Assembly: GCF_026319365.1 (NCBI RefSeq)
Contig: NZ_JAPDMS010000001.1
Span: 1,056,456-1,120,455, forward strand
Source of the DNA: Methylophaga sp. OBS1
Lineage (GTDB): Bacteria > Pseudomonadota > Gammaproteobacteria > Nitrosococcales > Methylophagaceae
DNA length: 64,000 nt
Reading direction: 5' to 3'
The position numbers were made by a program, and so were the translations under genes. Under the pieces are notes generated by a model. The model was not told the DNA's origin. It saw only the letters and a program-made list of their open reading frames with translations, and searched no databases. Each line of letters opens with the position of its first letter. Within the stretch, counting starts at the first letter, position 1. This document shows, one piece after another, positions 17,713-28,966 of the stretch.

Positions 17713-18390
17713 ATGCGCGTTTTACTGATAGAAGATGAAATCCATCTGCGTGAGCAAATCACCAGACAATTAAACGATCAGAACCTGACTGTCGACGCGG
17801 TCGCAGACGGCGAAGAAGGCCTGTTTATGGGGACTGAATACACTTATGATGTAGCCATTATTGATCTGGGGTTGCCTAAACTTTCCGGCATTGAGGTGAT
17901 CCAACAACTGCGTCAACAAGGCCTTGATTACCCGATACTGATTCTGACCGCCCGCGGCCGCTGGCAGGACAAGGTGGAAGGACTGGAATCGGGTGCTGAT
18001 GATTACCTGGTTAAACCCTTTCATTTCGAAGAGTTACTGGCCCGTCTCAATGCGCTGGCCAGGCGGGCTTCAGGTTGGGCGAACGCGACAATCTGCTGTG
18101 GCCCCATCTGTCTGAATCCCAGCACGCAGCAAGTCACCAGGGATGACAACAAGATAGATCTCACTGCTTATGAGTATCGGCTATTACATTATCTGATGCT
18201 GCATGCCGGTGAAGTGATATCAAAAACTGAACTGACCGACCATATCTACGAACTGGATCAGGATCGTGACAGTAACGTCATCGAAGTGTTTGTTAAACGC
18301 CTGCGCAGCAAACTTGACCCGGACAAGGCTCTGAACCCGATTGAAACTTTACGTGGTCGCGGTTACCGGCTGAATCTGCCACGTGGTTAA
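17713..18390 (+). CDS. OmpR/PhoP-type response regulator
   Basis: This 225-residue regulator has a receiver domain with the acidic pocket Glu7-Asp8, phosphoacceptor Asp51 in AIIDLGLPKLSG, the switch Thr in LILTARG and the conserved lysine in DDYLVKPFHFEELLAR. A winged-helix DNA-binding domain follows (LTAYEYRLLHYLMLHAGEVI, then VIEVFVKRLRSKL and LRGRGYRLNL). The sequence is closest in style to the PhoP/QseB group. The kinase gene overlaps its end by 8 bases. Likely signals are divalent cations, cationic peptides or envelope state, by analogy with PhoPQ. Confidence 0.9.
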   Translation: MRVLLIEDEIHLREQITRQLNDQNLTVDAVADGEEGLFMGTEYTYDVAIIDLGLPKLSGIEVIQQLRQQGLDYPILILTARGRWQDKVEGLESGADDYLVKPFHFEELLARLNALARRASGWANATICCGPICLNPSTQQVTRDDNKIDLTAYEYRLLHYLMLHAGEVISKTELTDHIYELDQDRDSNVIEVFVKRLRSKLDPDKALNPIETLRGRGYRLNLPRG

Positions 18391-19732
18391 TAAGCTTTCC
18401 CTCTCCAACCGACTTCTGATAGCCGTCAGCCTGGTGCTAACTGCATTCTTTGGATTATCCGCCGTCAGTCTTAACAATGCTTTTGAAAGCAGCGCCGAGC
18501 ATGAACAGAAAAAACGTCTGCAGAATTACGTCTACACCCTGCTGACTGCAGCCGATATCAATGCCTCTGGTGAACTGGTGATGTCGGCTGATCTGGCAGA
18601 ACCCAAGTTTTCGATTCCCAATTCCGGTCTCTATGCGCAAATCACCCAACAAGGCGAGATTGTCTGGCAGTCACCGTCGGCGATAGGCCACTTCCTGGCT
18701 TTGCCGTTCACCCCAGAGCCGTCCCAGGAGGAATACCACGTCGTCGAGATGGAAACCGGCATGAGCCTGCTGAACCTGGCATTTGGCATTGTCTGGGAGA
18801 CCGATGAGGGTAAGGAAATTGCCTACACCATTAATGTGGCTGAGGATATGCAGGTACTGAAGGAACAGACCGCCAGTTTTCAGCGCAGTCTATGGTACTG
18901 GCTGGGCGGTACCGGTCTGATGCTGCTGATTGCACAGTGGATTATACTGCGCTGGAGTCTTCGGCCTCTATACGACGTAGCCATCGATTTACATGCTATT
19001 GAAACCGGAGAACACCGCCGTCTCAATGATGAATATCCAAAGGAACTGCAACAGCTCACTTTTCGAATCAATGCCCTGCTTGACCATGAAGAATCGCGAC
19101 GACAACGTTACAAACACTCACTGGCGGATCTGGCTCACAGTCTGAAAACCCCCTTATCGGTGTTCCGGGGTGAACTGGAAAACAGCGACAATATGCAACA
19201 ACTCCGTAAAACCGGCTACGAACAGTTGGATCGCATCAGTACGCTGGTTGATTATCAGTTACAACGTGCCTCCACAGAAGGCAAAAGCAGTCTGCTTGCA
19301 CCGGTATCACTGGGCGAGATTATCTACAAAATCACCAGCAGTCTGGACAAGGTGTATCAAAGCAAGACTATCCGCAGTCAGTGTGAAATCGAACGCGATG
19401 CCTATATCCATGCCGACGAAGGGGATATGTATGAGCTACTGGGCAACCTGCTGGAGAATGCCTACAAATACTGTAAACACCAAGTTCATGTGATTGTCAC
19501 CACCATAAATGGCAATGTTCGCATCCGTGTCGAAGATGATGGCAGCGGCATCCCGGCACGGGCTGAAGGCTTTGTGATTAAACGCGGGCACCGCATTGAT
19601 ACCCAGGCCGAAGGCCAGGGCCTGGGTCTCGCTATTGTCAGCGATATCATTGTGGCCTACGAAGGCAATATCAACCTCGAACGCTCACGCCTGGGCGGTG
19701 CGAGCTTTGTTATCGAACTGCCACGTCAGTGA
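18383..19732 (+). CDS. PhoQ-like sensor histidine kinase
   Basis: This 449-residue kinase starts with GTG at 18383 inside the regulator gene. It has a membrane helix at about 8-30, a periplasmic sensor of about 140 residues containing acidic patches, a second membrane helix at about 170-190, and a HAMP-like linker. The phosphoacceptor His252 sits in LADLAHSLKTPL. The ATPase part carries LGNLLENAYKYCK (N box), VEDDGSGIP (G1) and GQGLGLAIVSDII (G2). The motif set matches PhoQ-type kinases. Its stop overlaps by 7 bases the stop of the convergent darP gene. Confidence 0.9.
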   Translation: MVNKLSLSNRLLIAVSLVLTAFFGLSAVSLNNAFESSAEHEQKKRLQNYVYTLLTAADINASGELVMSADLAEPKFSIPNSGLYAQITQQGEIVWQSPSAIGHFLALPFTPEPSQEEYHVVEMETGMSLLNLAFGIVWETDEGKEIAYTINVAEDMQVLKEQTASFQRSLWYWLGGTGLMLLIAQWIILRWSLRPLYDVAIDLHAIETGEHRRLNDEYPKELQQLTFRINALLDHEESRRQRYKHSLADLAHSLKTPLSVFRGELENSDNMQQLRKTGYEQLDRISTLVDYQLQRASTEGKSSLLAPVSLGEIIYKITSSLDKVYQSKTIRSQCEIERDAYIHADEGDMYELLGNLLENAYKYCKHQVHVIVTTINGNVRIRVEDDGSGIPARAEGFVIKRGHRIDTQAEGQGLGLAIVSDIIVAYEGNINLERSRLGGASFVIELPRQ

Positions 19733-20253
19733 TTCTGCTGCAGTTCCTGCAGATACTGAAAAACCTGCCGCGCTGATTTCGGCGGTTTATTCTGTTTCGC
19801 TTCACGAGTTGCATTCCTGACCAGTTGGCGAACATGCTGGACATCAAAGGCATCAAACTCGTTGATCAGTTCACCATAAACGTCATCATCTCCAGCTAAA
19901 AGCCGGTCCCGCCAGTTTTCCAATTGATGAAACTGTTTCACCTGCCCCTGATGCGGTTGTTTCAGTTGATTAAGCTGACGCTCAATCGACACATGATCAA
20001 GCTCGGCAATCAGCCCACCGATAAAACCGGTCTGGCGTTTCAATGCCCCTTTACTCATTGCACCCGCATCATCAACGGCTTCACGCAGCTCCTCAGGCAG
20101 ATCCAGCTTGTCCAGATCTCTTTTGGGCAGATTAATCAATTCTTTGCCCAGTTCTCTGAGAGCCTGAAGCTCCTTTTTGACCTGGGTCTTACTTTTCTCG
20201 TTATCCCAGTCCTGAGGCCAGTTTTCTTCACTGCCGTCTTCAAATTCACTCAT
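19726..20253 (-). CDS. darP: Ribosome-associated protein DarP (YjgA, DUF615)
   Basis: This 175-residue protein of the YjgA/DUF615 family binds late 50S precursors and helps shape the peptidyl-transferase centre. Family signatures visible are KTQVKKELQALRELGKEL near residue 21, KRQTGFIGGLIAEL and LENWRDRLLAGDDDVYGEL, with the C-terminal helix SARQVFQYLQEL. Acidic N-terminus and length are normal. It is the last gene of a reverse cluster (zipA, ligA, TrpD-like, yjbQ, darP), two bases after the yjbQ stop. Confidence 0.92.
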   Translation of the reverse strand: MSEFEDGSEENWPQDWDNEKSKTQVKKELQALRELGKELINLPKRDLDKLDLPEELREAVDDAGAMSKGALKRQTGFIGGLIAELDHVSIERQLNQLKQPHQGQVKQFHQLENWRDRLLAGDDDVYGELINEFDAFDVQHVRQLVRNATREAKQNKPPKSARQVFQYLQELQQNH

Positions 20254-20255
20254 CT

Positions 20256-20672
20256 TTATTCACCCTGCACCGTGACAATCACGCGACGTCGCTGGGGATC
20301 GGTGCGGTGTTCCCACAGATAAATGCCCTGCCAGACACCGAGGTCACACTGCCCGCCACTGACTGGTACAGTCAGATCCGGATTTGTCAGCACAGTGCGC
20401 ACATGAGCACTCATATCATCAGGCCCTTCATCCTGATGACGAAACATGGGATCACCATCCGGCACGATATGCTGCATAAAGGTTTCCAGATCATGGCGGA
20501 CATCCGGATCGGCATTCTCGCAGAGCATCAGCGACGCGCTGGTGTGCTGCACAAAAACGTGACAGGTACCGGTCTGAATGCCGGATTCTGACACCAGTTG
20601 CTGCACATCGCGGGTGATGTTGCTGGTACTGCGCCCCTGGTTGTTATAGGTGAGTGTGTGTTGATAAATCAT
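20256..20672 (-). CDS. yjbQ: YjbQ family protein (UPF0047)
   Basis: This 138-residue protein is a single-domain YjbQ/UPF0047 member. Conserved segments are GTCHVFVQHTSASLMLCENADPD split over the core, RHDLETFMQHIVP, DDMSAHVRTVLTNPDLTVPV and GQCDLGVWQGIYLWEHR, which contain the metal- or phosphate-binding His and Glu residues. Family members show weak thiamine-phosphate synthase activity when overexpressed, but the real role is unsettled. Its ATG overlaps the stop of the upstream TrpD-like gene (ATGA), indicating coupled translation. Confidence 0.92.
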   Translation of the reverse strand: MIYQHTLTYNNQGRSTSNITRDVQQLVSESGIQTGTCHVFVQHTSASLMLCENADPDVRHDLETFMQHIVPDGDPMFRHQDEGPDDMSAHVRTVLTNPDLTVPVSGGQCDLGVWQGIYLWEHRTDPQRRRVIVTVQGE

Positions 20673-21715
20673 GATTGAATAGCAGCCTCGAAATGTGCTT
20701 TGGCATTGCCGTTATTGATAATAGTGCGAACGTGGTCAGCCGCCTGACGTTGTGAAGCTTGCAGCCCGGTATGCCACAAAGCAATGGCGGCACCATAGAC
20801 TAGACTGTCATATGCCGGACCGGTCTGACCTCTCAGGGCCTGCATACCCTCTTCCAGCGTTCTCTCAGCCGTGACTTCGTCATCCACTTTAACACCGCGG
20901 GTGTCCTGCTCAATCCCAAAGTCAGCCGGGTCCAGTCGACATTCCTGCATGTCACCATCAAGCATGCGGTGATTATTGGAAGCCTCCCGCAGGGTTGGCA
21001 CAATACCGCCCTCCAGACCGCGGGCAATAAAGGCCGAATCGTAACCAAATGCCTTGGCCAGCCAGCCCAGAATGGCCGGGTACTCCTTATGAACAAAGCC
21101 AATAGCAAGATGGGTTCTGGCTTTGGCTTTTATCGGCATCACCATTTTTTCCAACGTCGCTATGCTGGGACGTTTAATCATCTGTGTGCGTAGTGCCTGC
21201 AAGGCATAAACCAGGGGGCTGGCAGCCGATTGATCCAGGTAAGCCCAGCCGATATCGACATGATTAACCGCCTGTGTGGCTTCAGGCACCTGAATAATAT
21301 TGTTGTAACCAGCCAGTTTCAGCACCTGGGCATGAGTAACGCCGAACTTGGGCCCCATTTCATACACGCCCTGGGAGACAGTCGGCAAACCTGCTGCCGC
21401 CAATACCGCCGGCAGGAAAGCCGTTACCGGACAGTGGCGGTTAAAGCCGTTAAAGGGATCGGCAAAAATCAACAAATCATCTACTTCTGCCTGTTGCTGT
21501 TCGGTATTCGCCTGCAGCGCCTGCAGAATGCCAAGATTTTCTTCGTTGGTTTCGCGCTTCATGCGCATCGCAATAAAGAAGATTGCCGCTCTCACTGGAT
21601 CTGCTTCACCGGACAAAATTTCCATGGTCGCGGCATAGGCCTCTTCCTGGCTCAGATCTTTACTTAAATGCGGTCCCGTGGCGACTTTCTTGATCGCATC
21701 AGCAACAGCTGTCAT
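20669..21715 (-). CDS. TrpD-like protein without the PRPP-binding motif
   Basis: This 348-residue protein has the anthranilate phosphoribosyltransferase fold: an N-terminal helical bundle (LSQEEAYAATMEILSGEADP, then FFIAMRMKRETNEE) and a large domain. Where true TrpD has the phosphate-binding GTGGD, it reads FADPFNGFNRHCP (about 84-96), and the KHGNR-type loop is replaced by VSQGVYEMGPKFG. It is therefore unlikely to make phosphoribosyl-anthranilate. Related TrpD2/YbiB proteins bind nucleic acid, which is one option here, and the ligA gene is only 3 bases upstream. No other trp genes are present. Confidence 0.75.
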   Translation of the reverse strand: MTAVADAIKKVATGPHLSKDLSQEEAYAATMEILSGEADPVRAAIFFIAMRMKRETNEENLGILQALQANTEQQQAEVDDLLIFADPFNGFNRHCPVTAFLPAVLAAAGLPTVSQGVYEMGPKFGVTHAQVLKLAGYNNIIQVPEATQAVNHVDIGWAYLDQSAASPLVYALQALRTQMIKRPSIATLEKMVMPIKAKARTHLAIGFVHKEYPAILGWLAKAFGYDSAFIARGLEGGIVPTLREASNNHRMLDGDMQECRLDPADFGIEQDTRGVKVDDEVTAERTLEEGMQALRGQTGPAYDSLVYGAAIALWHTGLQASQRQAADHVRTIINNGNAKAHFEAAIQS

Positions 21716-21718
21716 AGA

Positions 21719-24509
<2,791 letters not shown>

Positions 24510-24567
24510 TTAATTTAATCTTTTAGTTAAGAGATAATAGTCGTTTAACTTCAATTTGAGATTGTCC

Positions 24568-24957
24568 ATGTCCACTCAACCAAGCAAACATCTGGAAACC
24601 TTTGATAATGCCACGCCCGAGCGTGATTATACCATTCACATTGAGACACCTGAATTTACCTGTCTATGTCCTAAAACCGGCCAGCCCGATTTTGCCACGA
24701 TTAAGCTTGATTATGTACCCGACGAGAAATGCGTCGAGCTGAAATCCTTCAAACTCTACATGTGGTCTTATCGTGACGAAGGTGCGTTTCACGAAAAAGT
24801 GACCAACACTATTCTGAACGATCTGGTCGCAGCCTGCGACCCGCGTTTTATGCGTGTCACCGGTATTTTCAATGTGCGCGGCGGTGTTTATACCACGGTG
24901 GTCGCTGAGCATCGCAAAGAAGGCTGGATCCCACCCACCCCGGTTCACCTGCCTTAA
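24568..24957 (+). CDS. queF: NADPH-dependent preQ0 reductase QueF, short form
   Basis: This 129-residue type I QueF reduces the nitrile of 7-cyano-7-deazaguanine to the amine, a step in queuosine synthesis. The catalytic Cys34 is in [14 protein letters not shown], the substrate-binding glutamate in the [19 protein letters not shown] motif, and the [13 protein letters not shown] helix follows. Start at 24568 is preferred over an in-frame codon at 24556 because it fits the family. A perfect 9-bp hairpin follows the stop. No other que genes are in the window. Confidence 0.95.
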   Translation: MSTQPSKHLETFDNATPERDYTIHIETPEFTCLCPKTGQPDFATIKLDYVPDEKCVELKSFKLYMWSYRDEGAFHEKVTNTILNDLVAACDPRFMRVTGIFNVRGGVYTTVVAEHRKEGWIPPTPVHLP

Positions 24958-24976
24958 TCAATATAACCTTGTGGCT

Positions 24977-24998
24977 ACCGGCACCATCAGGTGCCGGT
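24977..24998 (+). terminator. Hairpin after queF
   Basis: ACCGGCACC pairs perfectly with GGTGCCGGT around an ATCA loop. The following GGTTTGTTG is T-rich but not a pure T-tract, so termination is likely but not certain. Confidence 0.6.
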
Positions 24999-25193
24999 GG
25001 TTTGTTGATCCTGCTACACCCTCGCTTATCATTCCCTCATTGTCATCTAGTCGATGCATAGGCTATTCAAATCACTTCAACCGCTGCAAAGCTGGCATAG
25101 TTCGCGCTATGTGGCAAACTAAGTGACAGATTTTTTAGCGACTTTTTTTCATTTCGCAAATCTGGAAATGAATCAATCCTATCCGAGGTGATC

Positions 25194-25928
25194 ATGCAGA
25201 ACATTGTCCGAGGCGCACGTTACCTGTTAAGAGGCTTTTCTTTAATTAATCAGCCCGGCGTTCGACGCTTTGCCTATCTGCCTATGCTGATTAACACCAT
25301 CCTGTTCAGTGTTGCTATCTGGTTTGGGCTATCGCATTTCGGCGGCTGGCTGGATGCATTGATGCCGGACTGGCTGCCAGCCTGGCTGGAAAGTGTTCTG
25401 ACCTGGATCATCTGGCCATTGTTTGTATTGCTGCTGGTGATTATTGTGTTTTTCAGCTTCTCGGTAGTCGCCAATATTCTTGCCGCCCCGTTCAACGGCA
25501 TTCTGGCTGAAATGGTTGAGAGAAACGTGGCTGGGACACCGCCACCGGAAATGCCCTGGTCGCAGATGTTCAAAGACAGTCCCAAGATGATCTTCAATGA
25601 ACTGCGTAAAACCGCTTATCTGCTGGTCTGGATCATTCCGCTGTTTATTCTGTCATGGATTCCGGGTCTGAATTTATTCGCGCCGGCACTATGGCTGTTT
25701 TTTACCAGCTGGACACTGGCGCTGGATTATCATGATTACCCGATGGGCAACCATCAGCTCGATTTTCGTCAGCAACGTGACATTCTGAGAAACAACCGTG
25801 GGCTGGCGCTGGGCTTTGGTGGTGCCACTATGTTGGCAACCATGATTCCGATAGTAAATTTTCTGGTCATTCCAGCCGCAGTCGCGGGTGCCACAGTCTT
25901 GTATCTGGAAAACCTGAAGCAGTCATGA
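25194..25928 (+). CDS. cysZ: CysZ-type sulfate transporter (EI24 family)
   Basis: This 244-residue inner-membrane protein belongs to the CysZ/EI24 family, which admits sulfate for cysteine synthesis. It shows 4-6 hydrophobic segments (LINTILFSVAIWFGL, then WIIWPLFVLLLVIIVFFSFS, LVWIIPLFILSW, and ATMIPIVNFLVIPAAVAGA). The signature NILAAPFNGILAEMVER follows the second segment and LDYHDYPMGNHQLDFRQQR precedes the last one. The ATG at 25194 has GAGGTG five bases before it. It converges on the ferredoxin-like gene with directly abutting stops (25928/25929). Confidence 0.9.
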   Translation: MQNIVRGARYLLRGFSLINQPGVRRFAYLPMLINTILFSVAIWFGLSHFGGWLDALMPDWLPAWLESVLTWIIWPLFVLLLVIIVFFSFSVVANILAAPFNGILAEMVERNVAGTPPPEMPWSQMFKDSPKMIFNELRKTAYLLVWIIPLFILSWIPGLNLFAPALWLFFTSWTLALDYHDYPMGNHQLDFRQQRDILRNNRGLALGFGGATMLATMIPIVNFLVIPAAVAGATVLYLENLKQS

Positions 25929-26129
25929 TCAGAGCTGGGCAATTGCTTCGCCGAGGATAGTCTCAATATCCCACTCGCAGGAACCGCAGCCGGATATCGC
26001 ACCGGTTTTACGGGAAATAGTGTCAGGATCGATAATACCCTGCTCGATCAGACTGAGAATCTTGCCACGGGTGGTGCCACTGCAATCACAAATGATTTCG
26101 TCCAGTTCGGTCTGCTTGGTTTCACTCAT
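25929..26129 (-). CDS. Bacterioferritin-associated-ferredoxin-like [2Fe-2S] protein
   Basis: This protein of about 66 residues carries the BFD-type cluster motif: CDC at ELDEIICDCSGTTRG and CGSC at SGCGSCEWDI, the C-x-C ... C-x2-C spacing that holds a [2Fe-2S] cluster. The domain occurs alone in bacterioferritin-associated ferredoxin, or within nitrite reductases and NifU. Here it is a stand-alone protein, probably an electron carrier or iron-release factor; the partner is not in the window. Start: ATG at 26127-26129 is used, although a TTG at 26157-26159 would add 10 residues. Confidence 0.75.
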   Translation of the reverse strand: MSETKQTELDEIICDCSGTTRGKILSLIEQGIIDPDTISRKTGAISGCGSCEWDIETILGEAIAQL

Positions 26130-26225
26130 AGAATTTTTGATGCTGCTGTAAATAGACAATTATCGCTTAACAGACCTGTTTTCTCACACCCAGTTTCCAG
26201 CTGAAACAAAGTTTCTTCAGGTGAG

Positions 26226-26834
26226 TCAGTTTTGAATTAACAATGAGGTGGCTATCAGGAGAAAAATAAAGGCTGCCGTCCAACGCAAAAACTTCATGTG
26301 CTTCAGATTCAGAGTCGCTCTCAACCTGGCTGTCATAAGCACATAAAACAGTTTACTTACACCGACACTGAATACAGTGACACTCACAATCATCATTATC
26401 TCTGCAGAAGACACATTGGCCAAGTCAACAAAGGCCGGCAGAATCGCCAGATAAAATAACACCGCTTTCAGATCGGTTAATGTCAATATAAAGCCGGCCA
26501 GCCATCCGCGTCCGCTTTGAGCCCCATCATATTCTGAACGCACCGGCGGTTGCTTGTGGAGACAGAGTCGCATTGCCAGGTATATAAGGCCTATTGCGGC
26601 AATCAGCTTGATCAGGAACCAGTGACGTGCCAGGAGAGGATAAGCCGCAGCCAGTCCTGAAAGCGCCAGCGACAACCAGAATAAGTCACCCAGTACAACG
26701 CCGACTGCTGTGGACGTGCCTGAACGGACGCCATGTAACATCGTGTTGGAAATCACCAAGAGCGTACTCAAAGTCGGCAACGCGGCCGCCGTCAGCAACA
26801 CCAGACTCAGCCCAAACAATTCAGTTGGATGCAT
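26226..26834 (-). CDS. LysE/RhtB family amino-acid exporter
   Basis: This 202-residue protein has the six-helix LysE/RhtB pattern. The first helix (LFGLSLVLLTAAALPTLS) is followed by a loop with NTMLHGVRSGTSTAVGVVLG, the region where family members carry the conserved G-x-x-x-G sequence, and by an LSLALSGLAAAYPLL helix. Substrates in the family are lysine, arginine, threonine or homoserine lactones; none can be chosen here. It stands alone with large gaps on both sides. Confidence 0.8.
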   Translation of the reverse strand: MHPTELFGLSLVLLTAAALPTLSTLLVISNTMLHGVRSGTSTAVGVVLGDLFWLSLALSGLAAAYPLLARHWFLIKLIAAIGLIYLAMRLCLHKQPPVRSEYDGAQSGRGWLAGFILTLTDLKAVLFYLAILPAFVDLANVSSAEIMMIVSVTVFSVGVSKLFYVLMTARLRATLNLKHMKFLRWTAAFIFLLIATSLLIQN

Positions 26835-27227
26835 CCCTTATCCTTAGCAACATTTCAGGGGACCGGCTCCAGGTTCTCTTTAAGCTCCGGCGGTTAGTCA
26901 GACTCGATTCAGGGGCAATGAAAGCTTGGCTCAAGCTAAGTATAGCCGTGCCATAAGGCTATTTATCAGCCAATTATTATTAATATCGCCAATCCTGTAG
27001 ATAAGCCTCGACGCAAGCTAATCATTGCCTATTACAATGTCTAGCGCCCATAAGGTTATGCTGTAGTGACTGGGCTCGTCATGACTGATAATAGTTGAAA
27101 ACAAAAGCAATCCCGTCGTCTGAATGATTTGCTAGCCAGTGAAGGACGAGCTTACTGAGCAGTGACAACAATAGATTCAACACACATCCCGATAAAAACC
27201 GGGACGTGTGTTATCAAGTGCTCTCAA
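26835..27227. other. Intergenic region, no gene seen
   Basis: About 390 bases between two reverse-strand genes. I see no frame with a ribosome site. The only clear structure is the 34-base hairpin at 27179-27212. The left part should hold the lysE promoter. Confidence 0.5.
27179..27212 (-). terminator. Hairpin downstream of the OB-fold gene
   Basis: AACACACATCCCG (27179-27191) pairs with CGGGACGTGTGTT (27200-27212) at 12 of 13 positions. It lies 15 bases after the reverse gene's stop. There is no T-tract on either strand, so its role as a terminator is uncertain. Confidence 0.4.
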
Positions 27228-27854
27228 TCAGCTTTGCTCATCAAGGATCACAAGCGAATCCGCTTCCAATTCCATAGTGTCGATAATATTTTCTTCCATA
27301 TTACCGGTGACACTGATCAGATCACCGACATCGACTTGCTGAAAGCCTCGATCATCCAGTGGATTGTAGTCCATTCCCAGCGTATCGACGGTCAACATCT
27401 GGTTACCTTTATCCACCGTAAACTCACGACCGGTTACCGAGGTGACAGTACCAATAACTTCAGTCTGCCCAACAATGATGGGGGCCGTGTTAGTAAACCT
27501 GGCGCTCTCTTCATCCGTTGAGTTGGCATAGAAATAAACACCGAGATTTTCAACATAGACGGATTCGGCTTCAATGGTCGCGAGTTCAGAAAAGTCATCA
27601 TCAATCTCGCCGTAAACACGCACTTCATCACCATTGAAAATAGGCGCCGCATCGGCGTCGGTCGACCAGTCATCCATCTCAACCAGAATCGTGCCCTGAC
27701 CGTAATCCAGATAAAAGCTGTCCGGTCCGGTTTCGATCGCAGTCCCGGTCATGTTGACCCAGGTATCGTCAGCCTGACTGAAGGGAGATTCATTCGCCAT
27801 GGCTGCTGGTGTGAGAAATGGGATCATCAGTGCAAAAACAGTTGAATGTCTCAT
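27228..27854 (-). CDS. Periplasmic protein with two OB-fold-like repeats
   Basis: This 208-residue protein has a signal peptide (FALMIPFLTPAAMA). Two similar beta-rich units follow: residues about 30-100 (VNMTGTAIETGPDSFYLDYG ... FNGDEVRVYGEIDDD) and about 130-205 (VIGTVTSVTGREFTVDKGN ... VDVGDLISVTGNMEEN). The pattern of G-x-V plus GDxVxVxGxID resembles the secreted YgiW/BOF (OB-fold) family linked to stress responses. The protein is strongly acidic. Start has a strong AGGAGG site. It begins a reverse group of small membrane-related genes up to about 30.1 kb. Confidence 0.6.
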   Translation of the reverse strand: MRHSTVFALMIPFLTPAAMANESPFSQADDTWVNMTGTAIETGPDSFYLDYGQGTILVEMDDWSTDADAAPIFNGDEVRVYGEIDDDFSELATIEAESVYVENLGVYFYANSTDEESARFTNTAPIIVGQTEVIGTVTSVTGREFTVDKGNQMLTVDTLGMDYNPLDDRGFQQVDVGDLISVTGNMEENIIDTMELEADSLVILDEQS

Positions 27855-27970
27855 GCATTTCCTCCTTATTAATAATTTGGATTTGCAAGTGACTCACAGT
27901 GTCTCAGGCACTGCTAGTGGTCTTGACACAACGCAGCACAAATTGTTTCCGGTCGGGAAGGATATCTGAT

Positions 27971-28120
27971 TCAAGGGGTGATATTGAGGCTACCGCCGAA
28001 CAGGCCAACCAGGCCAATCAGAATTAAGTAAACAGCCACAATATAGTTCAGGAGCCGTGGGACCAGCAATACCAGAATACCGGCAATCAGAGAAATGAGT
28101 GGGGTTAAAGAAATAGTCAT
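27971..28120 (-). CDS. DUF3096 small membrane protein, 49 residues
   Basis: A reverse frame from the ATG at 28118-28120 encodes 49 residues, almost entirely hydrophobic, starting MTISLTPLISLIAGILVLL and ending GLFGGSLNITP. The N-terminal pattern with PRLLNYIVAVYLILIGL matches the DUF3096 family of two-helix membrane proteins. A perfect AGGAGG stands six bases before the start, the strongest ribosome site in this region, which supports real translation. Function unknown; such genes are commonly stress-induced. Confidence 0.8.
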   Translation of the reverse strand: MTISLTPLISLIAGILVLLVPRLLNYIVAVYLILIGLVGLFGGSLNITP

Positions 28121-28189
28121 GATTTCCTCCTTGTCATGTGGAATGACCGAGTATGCCGGTCGACAGTCCGGCCTTGCAAGCGACGCGTT

Positions 28190-28546
28190 TCAAAAACGCA
28201 GGAATATCAGTACCGACAACATCATCAGGCCAGCCAGCGCAACCAGCAAGTTCAGACCCAGGCTAATACCGACACGATAACCAGCAGGCCGTTCAAGCGC
28301 GGAAAAGGACGGCAATAACTGTGAGAACTGGAATACAGCGATAGCAACCGTCAGCACACCCAACAGCATGAACAGCACACCCAGCCAGAACAGGGTGAAC
28401 TCATGGACGGGATCGCTCTGACCCAGAACTTTCAGCAATAAACCGGCCCGTTCGACAACGAAACCAAATGCCATCAGCATCATGCCGGTACGTTGCCAGG
28501 CAAGCAAAGTGCGCTCAGCGGCAAAAAAGACTCTGGGATCTTCCAT
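28190..28546 (-). CDS. DUF202 (YidH) family membrane protein
   Basis: This 118-residue protein begins MEDPRVFFAAERTLLAWQR, the DUF202 signature (F-A-x-E-R-T-x-L-A-W-x-R). Three membrane helices follow (MMLMAFGFVVERAG, FTLFWLGVLFMLLGVLTVAI, VGISLGLNLLVALAGLMM). The frame stays open upstream to 28828 but that part is antisense-like and runs through the neighbouring gene, so the ATG at 28544-28546 with GGGAG upstream is used. YidH-type proteins have no established function. Confidence 0.8.
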   Translation of the reverse strand: MEDPRVFFAAERTLLAWQRTGMMLMAFGFVVERAGLLLKVLGQSDPVHEFTLFWLGVLFMLLGVLTVAIAVFQFSQLLPSFSALERPAGYRVGISLGLNLLVALAGLMMLSVLIFLRF

Positions 28547-28572
28547 ATCACTCGCTCCCAAGTTTCGAGGAA

Positions 28573-28872
28573 TTAATTGTCGAGGCTTTGCTGCATTTGG
28601 GCTTCGGTTGATGGAATAAGCACAAGACGATATGTACGGTATTCCTTCTCCAGCACTTTTTTGACTGCCCATATACCGCCAACAACGGCACAGGCAATGC
28701 CCACTACCTGAGACCAGAGTAGGTTTTTTTCCTCCAGTCCTGCAAGCGCGAGCAGAAATCCGGTGAGAAAGCCGAACACCACAGCCAGCAGGGCTGTGAT
28801 CAGAAAAGTACGCCAGAAAATACTCCACCAGACCCGGGCCGCTCTACCCCAGGTGACATCCATGATTTGCAT
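28573..28872 (-). CDS. Hypothetical two-helix membrane protein
   Basis: This 99-residue protein has two hydrophobic helices (FLITALLAVVFGFLTGFLLAL and VVGIACAVVGGIWAV) and a charged C-terminal tail of about 27 residues. Tryptophans cluster at the N-terminus (WGRAARVWWSIFW). An AAGGAG site stands six bases before the ATG at 28870-28872. It is 26 bases upstream of the DUF202 gene, so both probably belong to one transcript. Family not recognised. Confidence 0.6.
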   Translation of the reverse strand: MQIMDVTWGRAARVWWSIFWRTFLITALLAVVFGFLTGFLLALAGLEEKNLLWSQVVGIACAVVGGIWAVKKVLEKEYRTYRLVLIPSTEAQMQQSLDN

Positions 28873-28918
28873 AATTCACTCCTTGATTGGCTTGTGAATG
28901 CTTCAGTTTTTTACAGAT

Positions 28919-28949
28919 AAAAAAATGGGCCGCTTTGCGACCCATTTTT
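28919..28949. terminator. Bidirectional terminator
   Basis: A run of A residues plus TGGG, then CCCATTTTT, forms a stem with inner pairing CGC/GCG around the loop. There is a T-tract on each strand. It serves the cytochrome b561 gene on the reverse strand. Confidence 0.75.
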
Positions 28950-28966
28950 CATCAATTTTGCTGTAT

